Positions 31,111-38,829 of a stretch of 64,000 bases of DNA are shown piece after piece; position 1 is the first letter of the stretch; every line of letters starts with the position of its first letter. A program made the position numbers and the translations under genes. This stretch comes from Bacteroidota bacterium. GTDB lineage: Bacteria > Bacteroidota > Bacteroidia > Chitinophagales > Saprospiraceae. Location of the stretch: NCBI GenBank assembly GCA_024642665.1, contig JAHEAR010000014.1:1-64000 (forward strand), written 5' to 3'. The notes under the pieces are model-generated. The model was not told the origin of the DNA. It did no database searches and saw nothing but the letters and a program-made list of their open reading frames with translations.

Positions 31111-32166
31111 TTACTGATCGACGAGAATTTTATCTCCATCCTCGAGAAAGCCACTTCCGGCAGTGATCACTTCACTGACGCCTTCCAGTCCTGATTTGAT
31201 GGCAATGCGTTCTCCCTGGAAATCCTGAATGAGCACTCTCCTTTTTTCTGCCATACCATTGTTTGGAATATATACGATTCCTGATTTTCCATCAGAGGAG
31301 ACTAAGGCTTCGATAGGGATAATGGTATACGCACTTTTGACAGATGGATTGATCTCAATATCAACCAACATGCCAGCGGCTAATCGTTTATCTTTTGTGG
31401 GAATGCTTAACTCAACATCAAGTGTCCCGCTCATTGGGTTAGCTACATCGGACAATCGAGTGACTTCACTTTGAATGATCAATCCGGGATAAGCATCCAT
31501 GGTGATCGTGGCTTTTTCTCCTTTTTTAATTTTCCCCCAATTCTTATCGGTCAGGCCTGCAATCACTTTCCAGTCAGATTGACTGACGCCCATGATATAA
31601 AACACCGGCGTTCCTGGTCCGGTGATTTCACCTTCCTCCATCAATTCCTTAATGACTTTTCCATCAATGGGTGATCTGATTTCTGAGTAAGCGACATTAA
31701 ACGCTGCAATTTGTAAGGACTTCTTTGCGATTTCAACAGCTGTTCCAGCATTTTGAAATTGCTCCAGGGTGGCAATGCTATCCCGGTATAAATTTTCAAC
31801 GCGCTTTAAATCACGCAAGGCTTTTTCAACAGCAATTTCTGCCTGAGTCGCCTGTGCCTCAATTTCTGTCATATTAAGTTGCGCAAGGAGTTGCCCCTTT
31901 TTCACGACATCCCCTTCATTCACATATACGTGAGCGATCACGCCACCGGTTTTAAAGGAAGGCTTGGCTTCTGTATCCGATTTTATCATGCCTGTGACGT
32001 GGATGACTTCATCCAGTGTAGAGGATGTGATCGGTACTGTTTGCACATGAAAAACATTTAATACTTTTTCTGTGTGTAGGGATGCCGGTTCTTTTGTCTC
32101 TTTGTCTGAGCAAGCCATAAGAGTAACAAGCGAGATGACGATTAAGCGTCCGAGTGACTTTTTCAT
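31111..32166 (-). CDS. RND efflux periplasmic adaptor (membrane fusion protein)
   Basis: A lipoprotein adaptor of 351 residues that links the pump to the outer-membrane channel. The start MKKSLGRL at 32166 gives a lipobox LMAC (Cys20); the longer in-frame extension upstream would run into the tolC gene and is rejected. The biotinyl-lipoyl hairpin has GGVIAHVYVNEGDVVKKGQ, followed by a coiled coil (about 95-150) and the beta-barrel/MP domain. It lies 20 bases downstream of tolC and 66 bases upstream of the pump gene, consistent with one transcript. Confidence 0.93.
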   Translation of the reverse strand: MKKSLGRLIVISLVTLMACSDKETKEPASLHTEKVLNVFHVQTVPITSSTLDEVIHVTGMIKSDTEAKPSFKTGGVIAHVYVNEGDVVKKGQLLAQLNMTEIEAQATQAEIAVEKALRDLKRVENLYRDSIATLEQFQNAGTAVEIAKKSLQIAAFNVAYSEIRSPIDGKVIKELMEEGEITGPGTPVFYIMGVSQSDWKVIAGLTDKNWGKIKKGEKATITMDAYPGLIIQSEVTRLSDVANPMSGTLDVELSIPTKDKRLAAGMLVDIEINPSVKSAYTIIPIEALVSSDGKSGIVYIPNNGMAEKRRVLIQDFQGERIAIKSGLEGVSEVITAGSGFLEDGDKILVDQ

Positions 32167-32186
32167 GTGCGTATGATTTTCTGTGA

Positions 32187-33515
32187 TTAATGGATTGGGG
32201 TGGAAGCGATCATTCGTTCGATATTGACATGACGAATCCATGATCTGTATTTGGCCAGATTTTGTTCCAGATCTGTTCTGGTGACTTCTGTTCTTGCATC
32301 CAGTAATTCAATGTAATTGGACAAGCCTTCTTTATATCTTCTGACCGTCTCATCATAGTATCGTTGATTGGTGGTCAGTAAGTCTGTAAAGCTTTGGTAG
32401 ATTTGAATCTCTGCACGCAGGTCTTCTATTTCTGCATTCACCTGTACATCAAAAGCATTTTTGGTATACGTGTATTGGGCTTCTGTGGCTTCCAGCTGGG
32501 CTTTCCATTCCTCTTGTTTCAAATGACTCTGTTTATTATCCCATAGAGGAATTTCTAATTGTATGCCTCCGAGAACGTAACCGCCCCATTCAGCATTGAA
32601 GGCTTGTGACCCAAGGTCTACCGATAACCCTACTGTGGGAGAGTGTTGTTTCTCTTCAAGTTGCAAAGCAAGTGTTTGAATTTTTTTACTTGTTTGTATT
32701 TGCAGAAGTTCCTCTCGTCGCGATAGATCGCTTATCACAGGAATGGGAGGCACTCCTTTTATAGTATCAGCAATTATTTCTGTCTCTGAGGGAAGGTTCA
32801 ATAGAAAATTGAAATGGGAAGCTGCATTGTTTTCGTCGGCGACTGATTTTTGTCGTAAAGCCTGAAGTTTTTCGATATCAGACTGAATACGCATGACGGC
32901 CGAAGGAATGGCCTGCCCGTTTTTGACCAGGCCTTCTGTAATGCGTTTATTCTCTTTGAGCAAAACCAAACCCTGATCAATGATCCTAATGGCTTCTCTG
33001 GATCCCAGCCACTGGAGGTAGGCAGTCTTTACATCTCTCGTTAAATCTCTTATCGTTTCATCCGTTTGCAATTCCGATAAGGTGACTTCCTCTTGCTTGA
33101 TGAGCTTGTTGTATTTGATTTGTGGTTGAATAATAGGTTGGGTGATATGGAAGCGAGCATCGTAAAAATTATTTGGCAGAAAATTAAATTCCTGGTTTTC
33201 TATATTTTGAAAATTTTGTGTGCCTGTCAGATCATTGAGTGCATTGTATGCCGGATTCAGCAGATCACCTAGAGGAAGTCCAATCGTTCTACCACCTGTG
33301 GCCAGGGTATACGTAGTTATAAAATCTACCTGAGGACCACCCAACTTGGCAGCATGTTGTAAGGCGAAATCTTGTTTTCGTTCAATCGCTTTACGTTGAA
33401 CAATAGTCAGATTTTGTTCAATGGCAGTTTGCACATATTGATCAAGAATAGCTTGTCCATGGATCAAAAGCGGTGTGCAGAACAATACTGTGATAAGTAG
33501 AATTATCTGTTTCAT
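32187..33515 (-). CDS. TolC-family outer-membrane efflux channel
   Basis: A 442-residue outer-membrane factor with a signal peptide (1-20, LIHGQ). The paired long helices of the TolC fold appear as a first repeat around 20-200 and a second around 230-430, with the typical TEVTRTDLEQNLAKYR end. The length is normal. It should trimerise into the exit duct of the tripartite system. The TetR regulator gene ends 26 bases before its start. Confidence 0.93.
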   Translation of the reverse strand: MKQIILLITVLFCTPLLIHGQAILDQYVQTAIEQNLTIVQRKAIERKQDFALQHAAKLGGPQVDFITTYTLATGGRTIGLPLGDLLNPAYNALNDLTGTQNFQNIENQEFNFLPNNFYDARFHITQPIIQPQIKYNKLIKQEEVTLSELQTDETIRDLTRDVKTAYLQWLGSREAIRIIDQGLVLLKENKRITEGLVKNGQAIPSAVMRIQSDIEKLQALRQKSVADENNAASHFNFLLNLPSETEIIADTIKGVPPIPVISDLSRREELLQIQTSKKIQTLALQLEEKQHSPTVGLSVDLGSQAFNAEWGGYVLGGIQLEIPLWDNKQSHLKQEEWKAQLEATEAQYTYTKNAFDVQVNAEIEDLRAEIQIYQSFTDLLTTNQRYYDETVRRYKEGLSNYIELLDARTEVTRTDLEQNLAKYRSWIRHVNIERMIASTPIH

Positions 33516-33541
33516 GTGGTGTGATTTCCGGGAAATGAATT

Positions 33542-34168
33542 TTAGGAAAGACTTTTTTCGACCATGCTTAGGAATACTTCATAGCTGCGAAAGACCAGCG
33601 CTTCTCGGTCTTCTACCATATAAGTGTTAAGACGTTCTTTGTTGTACAGCGAGACTAGTCCATGTACCTGGCTCCAGAGAAGCAGGGACAGATCATCTAC
33701 ATTGATGTCTTTTCTGAAATAGCCGGCATCCATGCATTCAATGATATTTTCTTTCAGCATGTTGATGGCGGTAGCGCCATCTTGCCAGAATTCTTCTTTG
33801 ACCGCCAGCGCATCCATAGTGCAGGAAAGGATAAACATGAGTTCGTAATCTGCGGCATTGTCGAGCCCGTATCGGATATAGCTTCTTCCGGTGGCCTTCA
33901 GGCGCTCAAGGGGGTCGGGGATGTTTTTGACGGAGAGAAAAAGGGCTTCAATCTTGCATTCAAAGGCTTTATCGTGGAGGGAAAGCAGCAGATCATTCTT
34001 GTCCTTAAAGTGATTATAGATCACGCCGGGGCTATATTCAATTTTACTGGCGATCTTTCGGATGCTGGTATTTTCATACCCTTCATTAAGGAATATTTCC
34101 CTTGCGGCATTGAGAATCAGCTCTTTAAGTTCTTCTTTTTCCCTTTCTTTCCTTTCGTTGATACCCAT
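33542..34168 (-). CDS. TetR/AcrR-family transcriptional regulator
   Basis: A 208-residue repressor. The N-terminal helix-turn-helix reads ILNAAREIFLNEGYENTSIRKIASKIEYSPGVIYNHF (core only: TSIRKIASKIEYSPGVIY), the classical TetR signature. The rest is the ligand-binding and dimerisation core, with no known effector motif. Start at 34168 (MGINERKE) is preferred to an upstream in-frame start at 34213, which lies inside the operator-like palindrome. It is the first gene of the four-gene efflux operon and probably represses it. Confidence 0.93.
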   Translation of the reverse strand: MGINERKEREKEELKELILNAAREIFLNEGYENTSIRKIASKIEYSPGVIYNHFKDKNDLLLSLHDKAFECKIEALFLSVKNIPDPLERLKATGRSYIRYGLDNAADYELMFILSCTMDALAVKEEFWQDGATAINMLKENIIECMDAGYFRKDINVDDLSLLLWSQVHGLVSLYNKERLNTYMVEDREALVFRSYEVFLSMVEKSLS

Positions 34169-34205
34169 GATGGACACTATTTTATGAAATAACAGCGCAA
34201 ACATA

Positions 34206-34220
34206 ATGAACACTGTTCAT
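34206..34220. promoter_or_regulatory. TetR operator-like palindrome
   Basis: ATGAACACTGTTCAT is a perfect 15-base palindrome 38 bases upstream of the regulator start. A further GTTCAT half-site lies at 34233-34238, 18 bases away. The position and symmetry suit an autoregulatory TetR site. Confidence 0.65.
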
Positions 34221-34272
34221 ATATTAAATACCGTTCATAATTTTTATCATAAAAACCTTTAAAAAGTCTTTA

Positions 34273-34306
34273 TTGGCAGGCAATAGATGCAGACCGTTTA
34301 GCTTTG
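34273..34306 (+). promoter_or_regulatory. Promoter for galE
   Basis: TTG (34273-34275) and TAGCTTTG (34299-34306, TAnnTTTG consensus) are separated by 23 bases, within the 17-23 range reported for Flavobacterium-type promoters. The GTG start of galE is 68 bases further on. Confidence 0.5.
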
Positions 34307-34374
34307 TAGTTTAGGATCATCTCTTTCTAATCGGGTAAAAAGCACAGGGTCCGCCCGTCAAAAGTCAAAATGCA

Positions 34375-35406
34375 GTGAGTAAACCAAGAATCTTAGTTAC
34401 CGGCGGATGCGGTTTTATCGGAAGTCACACGATTGTTGACCTGCTGCAATGCGGATACGAAGTATTATCCCTGGACAATGGGATAAACGCATCACTTGAG
34501 GTAACAGAGGGTATTGAGGCGATCACCGGACAACCGATTAAAAACATTAATGTTGATCTGAGTGATACAAAAGCTACACTGGATGCCTTAAAGGATCAAG
34601 GACATTTTGATGGGATTATTCATTTTGCAGCACTGAAAAGTGTTGAAGAATCTGTTTTTCAACCCTTGAAATATTACCGCAACAATGTAGGTGGAACGAT
34701 TACCACGATGGCCATCATGGAGGCATTGGATATTCCTCATTTGATATTTTCTTCTTCGTGCACGGTATATGGAAAACCGGACAAATTACCGGTGACAGAA
34801 GATACGCCCATTCGTCCGGCAGAAAATCCATACGGGGCTACTAAACAAGTAGGTGAAATACTATATGATCAGTTTTTCAATACACAGCCAAAGCGAACAG
34901 GTATTTCGTTGAGATATTTTAATCCGGCAGGAGCACATCCCTCCGCCCTCATCGGAGAAGCTTCCATCAACAAAGCAACGAATCTGGTACCGGTGATTAC
35001 GGAAACAGCGTTTGGTCTGCGGGATCAGCTTTCCGTTTTTGGCAATGATTTTCCTACACGCGATGGAAGTTGTATTCGGGACTATATTCACGTAATGGAT
35101 TTAGCTAAAGCACATACACTGGCGATGGACTATTTGATGCACCAAAAAAATCAAACGGCCTACGACGTTTTCAATTTAGGTATTGGTGAGGGCGTTACCG
35201 TATTGGAAGCCATTGCAGCCTTTGAAGAAGCAACCGGGGTTAAGGTTAATTATACAATCGCTCCTCGTCGCGCCGGCGATGTCGATGCGATCTATGCCAA
35301 TAACAAAAAGATTACGCAGCAACTGGGGTGGAGCCCTGCGGAAGATATTCAATCTATCATGCGGTCCGCTTGGGCATGGGAAAAGGTGAGAAGAAAAAAA
35401 CAATAA
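34375..35406 (+). CDS. galE: UDP-glucose 4-epimerase GalE
   Basis: A 343-residue short-chain dehydrogenase-type epimerase that interconverts UDP-glucose and UDP-galactose in the cytoplasm. The NAD-binding motif is VTGGCGFIGSHT near the N-terminus. The catalytic SSSCTVYG serine and the YGATK Tyr-x3-Lys pair are present, as is the substrate-loop stretch RYFNPAGAHPS. The start is GTG at 34375; the nearer ATG is out of frame and closes at once. It starts its own unit, divergent from the efflux operon. Normal length. Confidence 0.95.
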   Translation: MSKPRILVTGGCGFIGSHTIVDLLQCGYEVLSLDNGINASLEVTEGIEAITGQPIKNINVDLSDTKATLDALKDQGHFDGIIHFAALKSVEESVFQPLKYYRNNVGGTITTMAIMEALDIPHLIFSSSCTVYGKPDKLPVTEDTPIRPAENPYGATKQVGEILYDQFFNTQPKRTGISLRYFNPAGAHPSALIGEASINKATNLVPVITETAFGLRDQLSVFGNDFPTRDGSCIRDYIHVMDLAKAHTLAMDYLMHQKNQTAYDVFNLGIGEGVTVLEAIAAFEEATGVKVNYTIAPRRAGDVDAIYANNKKITQQLGWSPAEDIQSIMRSAWAWEKVRRKKQ

Positions 35407-35430
35407 TGACTCAACCAACTAAAAGCACTG

Positions 35431-35826
35431 GTGCCAATGAAGACATTTAATATCATTCTTGCGGTTGTATTTCTTTTATTCGCAGCTGTCCAATTCAATG
35501 ATGAGCCCGACGATATCCTATTCTGGGTTTTGATGTATAGCGGTGTAGGTATTATTTCATTGTTTGGTGCGTTTAAAAAATATCATGTGTTGACTATCGT
35601 GCTTGGTCTGGCGGTAGTCGTCTTTGAGCTTTTTAGAAAATTTCCAACGTTTGCGAAATGGATCGGTGATGGTATGCCAAGTATCGTTGAAAAGATGCAA
35701 GCCTCAACACCTCATGTCGAGATGGTGCGCGAGTATCTGGGATTATGTATTTGCTTTGCAGCACTTGTTTTTCACTATATCCAGTTTTATAAACTTCGTC
35801 AGAAAGAAGTGCCGTTTGAAGAGTGA
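35431..35826 (+). CDS. TMEM220-like small membrane protein
   Basis: A 131-residue protein with four predicted helices (about 5-23, 30-47, 55-72 and 104-122). It starts with FNIILAVVFLLFAAVQFND, typical of the transmembrane-220 family found in Bacteroidota and animals. No function is known for the family. It lies 24 bases after galE on the same strand and may be co-transcribed. The start could be one of two ATG codons, at 35431 or 35437. Confidence 0.65.
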   Translation: MPMKTFNIILAVVFLLFAAVQFNDEPDDILFWVLMYSGVGIISLFGAFKKYHVLTIVLGLAVVVFELFRKFPTFAKWIGDGMPSIVEKMQASTPHVEMVREYLGLCICFAALVFHYIQFYKLRQKEVPFEE

Positions 35827-35968
35827 TTGCACTACGCATTTCATTTATTGATTTTCATTTTTTTAAAAAACGGATGGCAAGCATCTAACAGCACTGCCTT
35901 TGTTTGTTGATGTGTTATTTCTTTCACAGCTATTGATTGTTAAAGGACATTCCTCTAATTTTCTACCG

Positions 35969-36496
35969 ATGAAACCCCCTCCTGCGCATCCGAATAATTT
36001 TCACCATTATACACCTAAGTATAAATTCCGTGCAAGAGCGCTCCGTCGGTCTATGACGAAAGCGGAGAAGAAACTATGGCAGATGATCTGGCGAAAAAGT
36101 ATACATGGCTTTTTGTTTAACAGGCAACGACCGGTATTACATTATATCGCTGATTTTATGTGCATGCGATTGAAGTTGATTATTGAGGTAGACGGAGGCT
36201 ATCATGATAATCCGGATCAAATGGTGCGAGATGCAAAGCGTGACAGTGATTTGAAAGAAATTGGATTTACAATTTTGCGTTTTAAAAATTGGGAAGTATT
36301 GCATGATCCCAATGGAGTGTATAATGATATTAAGAGCTGGGTGGAGAAGAATATGAAGGAGAGCAATGACACAGATAGTTCATTCCCCCTGTTCCTTCAA
36401 AGGGGGAGTAATGATCGCCCTGTAATCAATGGTATAATCACTCCCCCTTTGAGGGGGAAGGGGAGATGTCAGCAGGAACCGGCTTTAAAGCATTAG
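35969..36496 (+). CDS. DUF559 / Vsr-like endonuclease-domain protein
   Basis: A 175-residue protein. The PD-(D/E)xK-type fold of DUF559 is recognisable from RALRRSMTKAEKKLWQMI, YIADFMCMRLKLIIEVDGG (catalytic Asp and Glu region) and LKEIGFTILRFKNWEVL. The family is believed to be endonuclease-like and its role is unsettled. ATG at 35969 is preferred; the upstream extension is not conserved-looking. The C-terminal 40 residues are encoded by a pair of G-rich inverted hairpins and look like read-through into a repeat element rather than a fold (SFPLFLQRGS, TPPLRGKGR). Confidence 0.8.
   Translation: MKPPPAHPNNFHHYTPKYKFRARALRRSMTKAEKKLWQMIWRKSIHGFLFNRQRPVLHYIADFMCMRLKLIIEVDGGYHDNPDQMVRDAKRDSDLKEIGFTILRFKNWEVLHDPNGVYNDIKSWVEKNMKESNDTDSSFPLFLQRGSNDRPVINGIITPPLRGKGRCQQEPALKH
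36381..36469. repeat. Pair of inverted hairpin elements in the DUF559 3' end
   Basis: CAAAGGGGGAGT (36398-36409) and ACTCCCCCTTTG (36440-36451) are exact reverse complements 30 bases apart. Each copy is itself a hairpin: CCCCCT at 36385-36390 with AGGGGG at 36401-36406, and CCCCCT-TTG-AGGGGG at 36443-36457. The layout is like a REPIN, two inverted REPs with a short spacer, read through by the end of the gene. Confidence 0.8.
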
Positions 36497-36544
36497 TTCG
36501 TGGGGATACCAGATAGGATCAAAGGACTCAAAGCAAAATCTCTC

Positions 36545-36574
36545 CAATTGGTAAAATTATATCTATACCAATTG
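36545..36574. terminator. Hairpin at the convergent DUF559/glycosyltransferase end
   Basis: CAATTGGTA (36545-36553) pairs perfectly with TACCAATTG (36566-36574) around a 12-base loop. It overlaps the stop codon of the membrane protein gene. T runs are weak on both sides, so terminator function is tentative. Confidence 0.4.
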
Positions 36575-37918
36575 TTTCAACAACCCCAGATAAAGATCCC
36601 AATTCCACCGCCAGTCAGGCCCATCCCATGGCCCTCCAATCGAAGTATATAAAAACGAAAAACGCACACTCCCCATGATCAGTAAAACAACCAAAACAAA
36701 AAAGGAGGTCCTGAATACCGGGGCCCATCTTTCCAATACGCGTTGGTAAAAACCCGCCAGTGGAAAGGCGAGTAAAGCATAAAACTCTACATAACACCGA
36801 TGGCCAAAAGCACCACCAAACCACCAGGCCCACCAACTGGCAAAAATGTATGTGGCGAGCACGAAAAGTATTAGTACCGCAGGAGCTTGAAAGGCTTTCT
36901 TTTTCAGCGTGATAAAGATGCCGATCACCATCAACAAAACTAACGGAGAATATAAAAACAAACCGTTTTGCACATCAAATAATACGGCAGCAATCTTAGG
37001 TTGGTTCCAGTATGGAAATCCCTCATTGGTATAGGAGTAGTAAAACCAATGCCCCGTCATTTCCTTCCAGTAAAGTAACTGAGGAATTAATGCAACGATC
37101 ATTCCTGCTACGATAAGCAACAGACTTTTGAAATTTGATAAAAGAAAGTTTATTCTTTTTGTTACCTCTTTCCAAGTATAGACATCATATACAAGAAGTA
37201 ATAAGCCAATAATCATATTAGTCGGTCGGATTAATATAATCCAACCTAACAGACCACCCATCAGCAGGCTGTTGGCTGCACCTGGCTTGCGTAAATAGTT
37301 TGGAAGGCGATAGATAAAAAAGCTGAAAAGAAAAAAACTAAAGACATGGGATACACTCATCTCTTTGGTAGCATAATGAAATAGATTTGTACCCAGGTAA
37401 ACAGAACAAACCACCAAAAATGTAGTCAGTGGAGAAACAATTTTTAAAAGCGACTTGCGTAAATAAAACAATCCGAGAAAGGCAAAGAAAAGTCCACATA
37501 AGGCAATAGCTCTGCAATAGACAGGATTAAAATAATCCATCGGATCAAATCCTGATGGCTTGCTGAGTACATAACCAATAAGGAAAAAGGGAAGCTCAAA
37601 GAAAGTAATGCCACAGGTGTATTTATCCACATACTCTCCTAGCTCATTGTAGTACGGCCAGACACTGCCCGGAGGAACATGATGCACATCCTTAATAATG
37701 AAAACAGCCGGTAAGTATTGATAATATCCTTCTGCATCTGACCAAAGGACAGTCCTTGGATTCTCATTTATTCTTGACATCATCACCGGAATGCTGAGCA
37801 AAAATAACATCAGGACGTAATGGTTTTTTAACAACATTACCAGTCTCCAGCTTGCCAGTCGACTGGCTTGCCAAAGGAGATAAGTAGCATATTTGAAAAA
37901 AGTTCCCTGATGAAACAT
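36563..37918 (-). CDS. Polytopic membrane protein, glycosyltransferase-39/mannosyltransferase-like
   Basis: A 451-residue protein with about ten hydrophobic helices. An early periplasmic loop carries acidic residues in SDAEGYYQYLPAVF, the position and style of the catalytic Asp-Asp/Glu loop of GT-C enzymes that use polyprenyl-phosphate sugars. No PF-level motif can be given with certainty. A start at MLLKNHYV (37837) would remove 27 residues and is also plausible. It stands alone on the minus strand between convergent and divergent neighbours. Function is inferred from topology only. Confidence 0.6.
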   Translation of the reverse strand: MFHQGTFFKYATYLLWQASRLASWRLVMLLKNHYVLMLFLLSIPVMMSRINENPRTVLWSDAEGYYQYLPAVFIIKDVHHVPPGSVWPYYNELGEYVDKYTCGITFFELPFFLIGYVLSKPSGFDPMDYFNPVYCRAIALCGLFFAFLGLFYLRKSLLKIVSPLTTFLVVCSVYLGTNLFHYATKEMSVSHVFSFFLFSFFIYRLPNYLRKPGAANSLLMGGLLGWIILIRPTNMIIGLLLLVYDVYTWKEVTKRINFLLSNFKSLLLIVAGMIVALIPQLLYWKEMTGHWFYYSYTNEGFPYWNQPKIAAVLFDVQNGLFLYSPLVLLMVIGIFITLKKKAFQAPAVLILFVLATYIFASWWAWWFGGAFGHRCYVEFYALLAFPLAGFYQRVLERWAPVFRTSFFVLVVLLIMGSVRFSFLYTSIGGPWDGPDWRWNWDLYLGLLKQLV

Positions 37919-38171
37919 AAAAGTACCACTTTGTATTCAAGTATCTTTTCAATCAGAGGCGATAAGTTTTGATTCTACTTTATTTGTCCATTGGTATATT
38001 GAATATATTTGACCAACCAAGACGTAGATTTTGGTTAAAGAATATATTGTTTTTAGTCGTATGCTTTAGACTAATTTTTGTAGCCGTTTATTAAATATAT
38101 TCCTTATCGAAATTATTTTTTTGGAAATGAAAGTGAATGTCGTCTGCTGTACTTTTTGGCGGCAGTTTATA

Positions 38172-38558
38172 TTATACTTGTGGAGCAGCATGAAGTGCCA
38201 CTCGATTTCCTTCAGTGTCAGTAAAGACAGCCATATATCCATATTCCGGAGAGATTTGAGTTTTCGGTACTACCACCTTTCCGCCTGCCTCTACTACCCT
38301 GTCCAGAATAAGCTGTACATCCGGATTGGCGTTCAGGTAGATCATCGGTCCATGGGTGGAGGACGGTATATAGAAGTCCCGTGCCAAGACAACAGCCCCT
38401 CCAATTCCTGTCGCCGGATCATCTATCGGAAATAATCTCATCTTAATATTTGGCGTATCCAAAGGAAATAATGAAATGTTAAAAATCGATTCATAGAATT
38501 TTGTGGCCCTTTCTAAATCAATGGAAGGAATTTCAAACCAGGAGACAGCATTTTTCAT
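38172..38558 (-). CDS. Glyoxalase/VOC-family protein
   Basis: A 128-residue vicinal-oxygen-chelate protein. It opens with WFEIPSIDLERATKFYESIF, the standard first beta-alpha unit, and closes with GYMAVFTDTEGNRVALHA, including the metal-binding glutamate position replaced by other residues. It could be a dioxygenase, a resistance protein or a glyoxalase-like enzyme, and the substrate is unknown. The size is typical for a two-module VOC protein that dimerises. It is monocistronic and divergent from the metalloprotease gene. Confidence 0.85.
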   Translation of the reverse strand: MKNAVSWFEIPSIDLERATKFYESIFNISLFPLDTPNIKMRLFPIDDPATGIGGAVVLARDFYIPSSTHGPMIYLNANPDVQLILDRVVEAGGKVVVPKTQISPEYGYMAVFTDTEGNRVALHAAPQV

Positions 38559-38728
38559 CGAATTTGGATTTATGTGGGTAAACGTCAGTCAGAAAGAGAT
38601 AGAAAAAAGTATAATGATAGATTTCTTCTCATTTTCATTCACTATGAATATAATGCCACATCACGAATAGTAGGCGACAAGGCAGTAAACTTTCATTCAA
38701 TTTAAACCAGTAAATCCATTAAAATCCA

Positions 38729-38736
38729 TACTTTTG
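38729..38736 (+). promoter_or_regulatory. Candidate -7 element of the metalloprotease gene
   Basis: TACTTTTG matches TAnnTTTG about 94 bases before the start codon. No convincing TTG is found at the -33 spacing. Confidence 0.3.
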
Positions 38737-38829
38737 GGCAACTCACCTCAAATACCCTATTAACACCCGGGAATGAACTAAACCCTTTTCTTTTTCAGGA
38801 AGGTATTGTTTTTGTTCAAAAAGTAACAC

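Noticed and set aside
32167-32241. Longer start for the membrane fusion protein
   Set aside because: It overlaps the tolC 3' end and would bury the lipoprotein signal.
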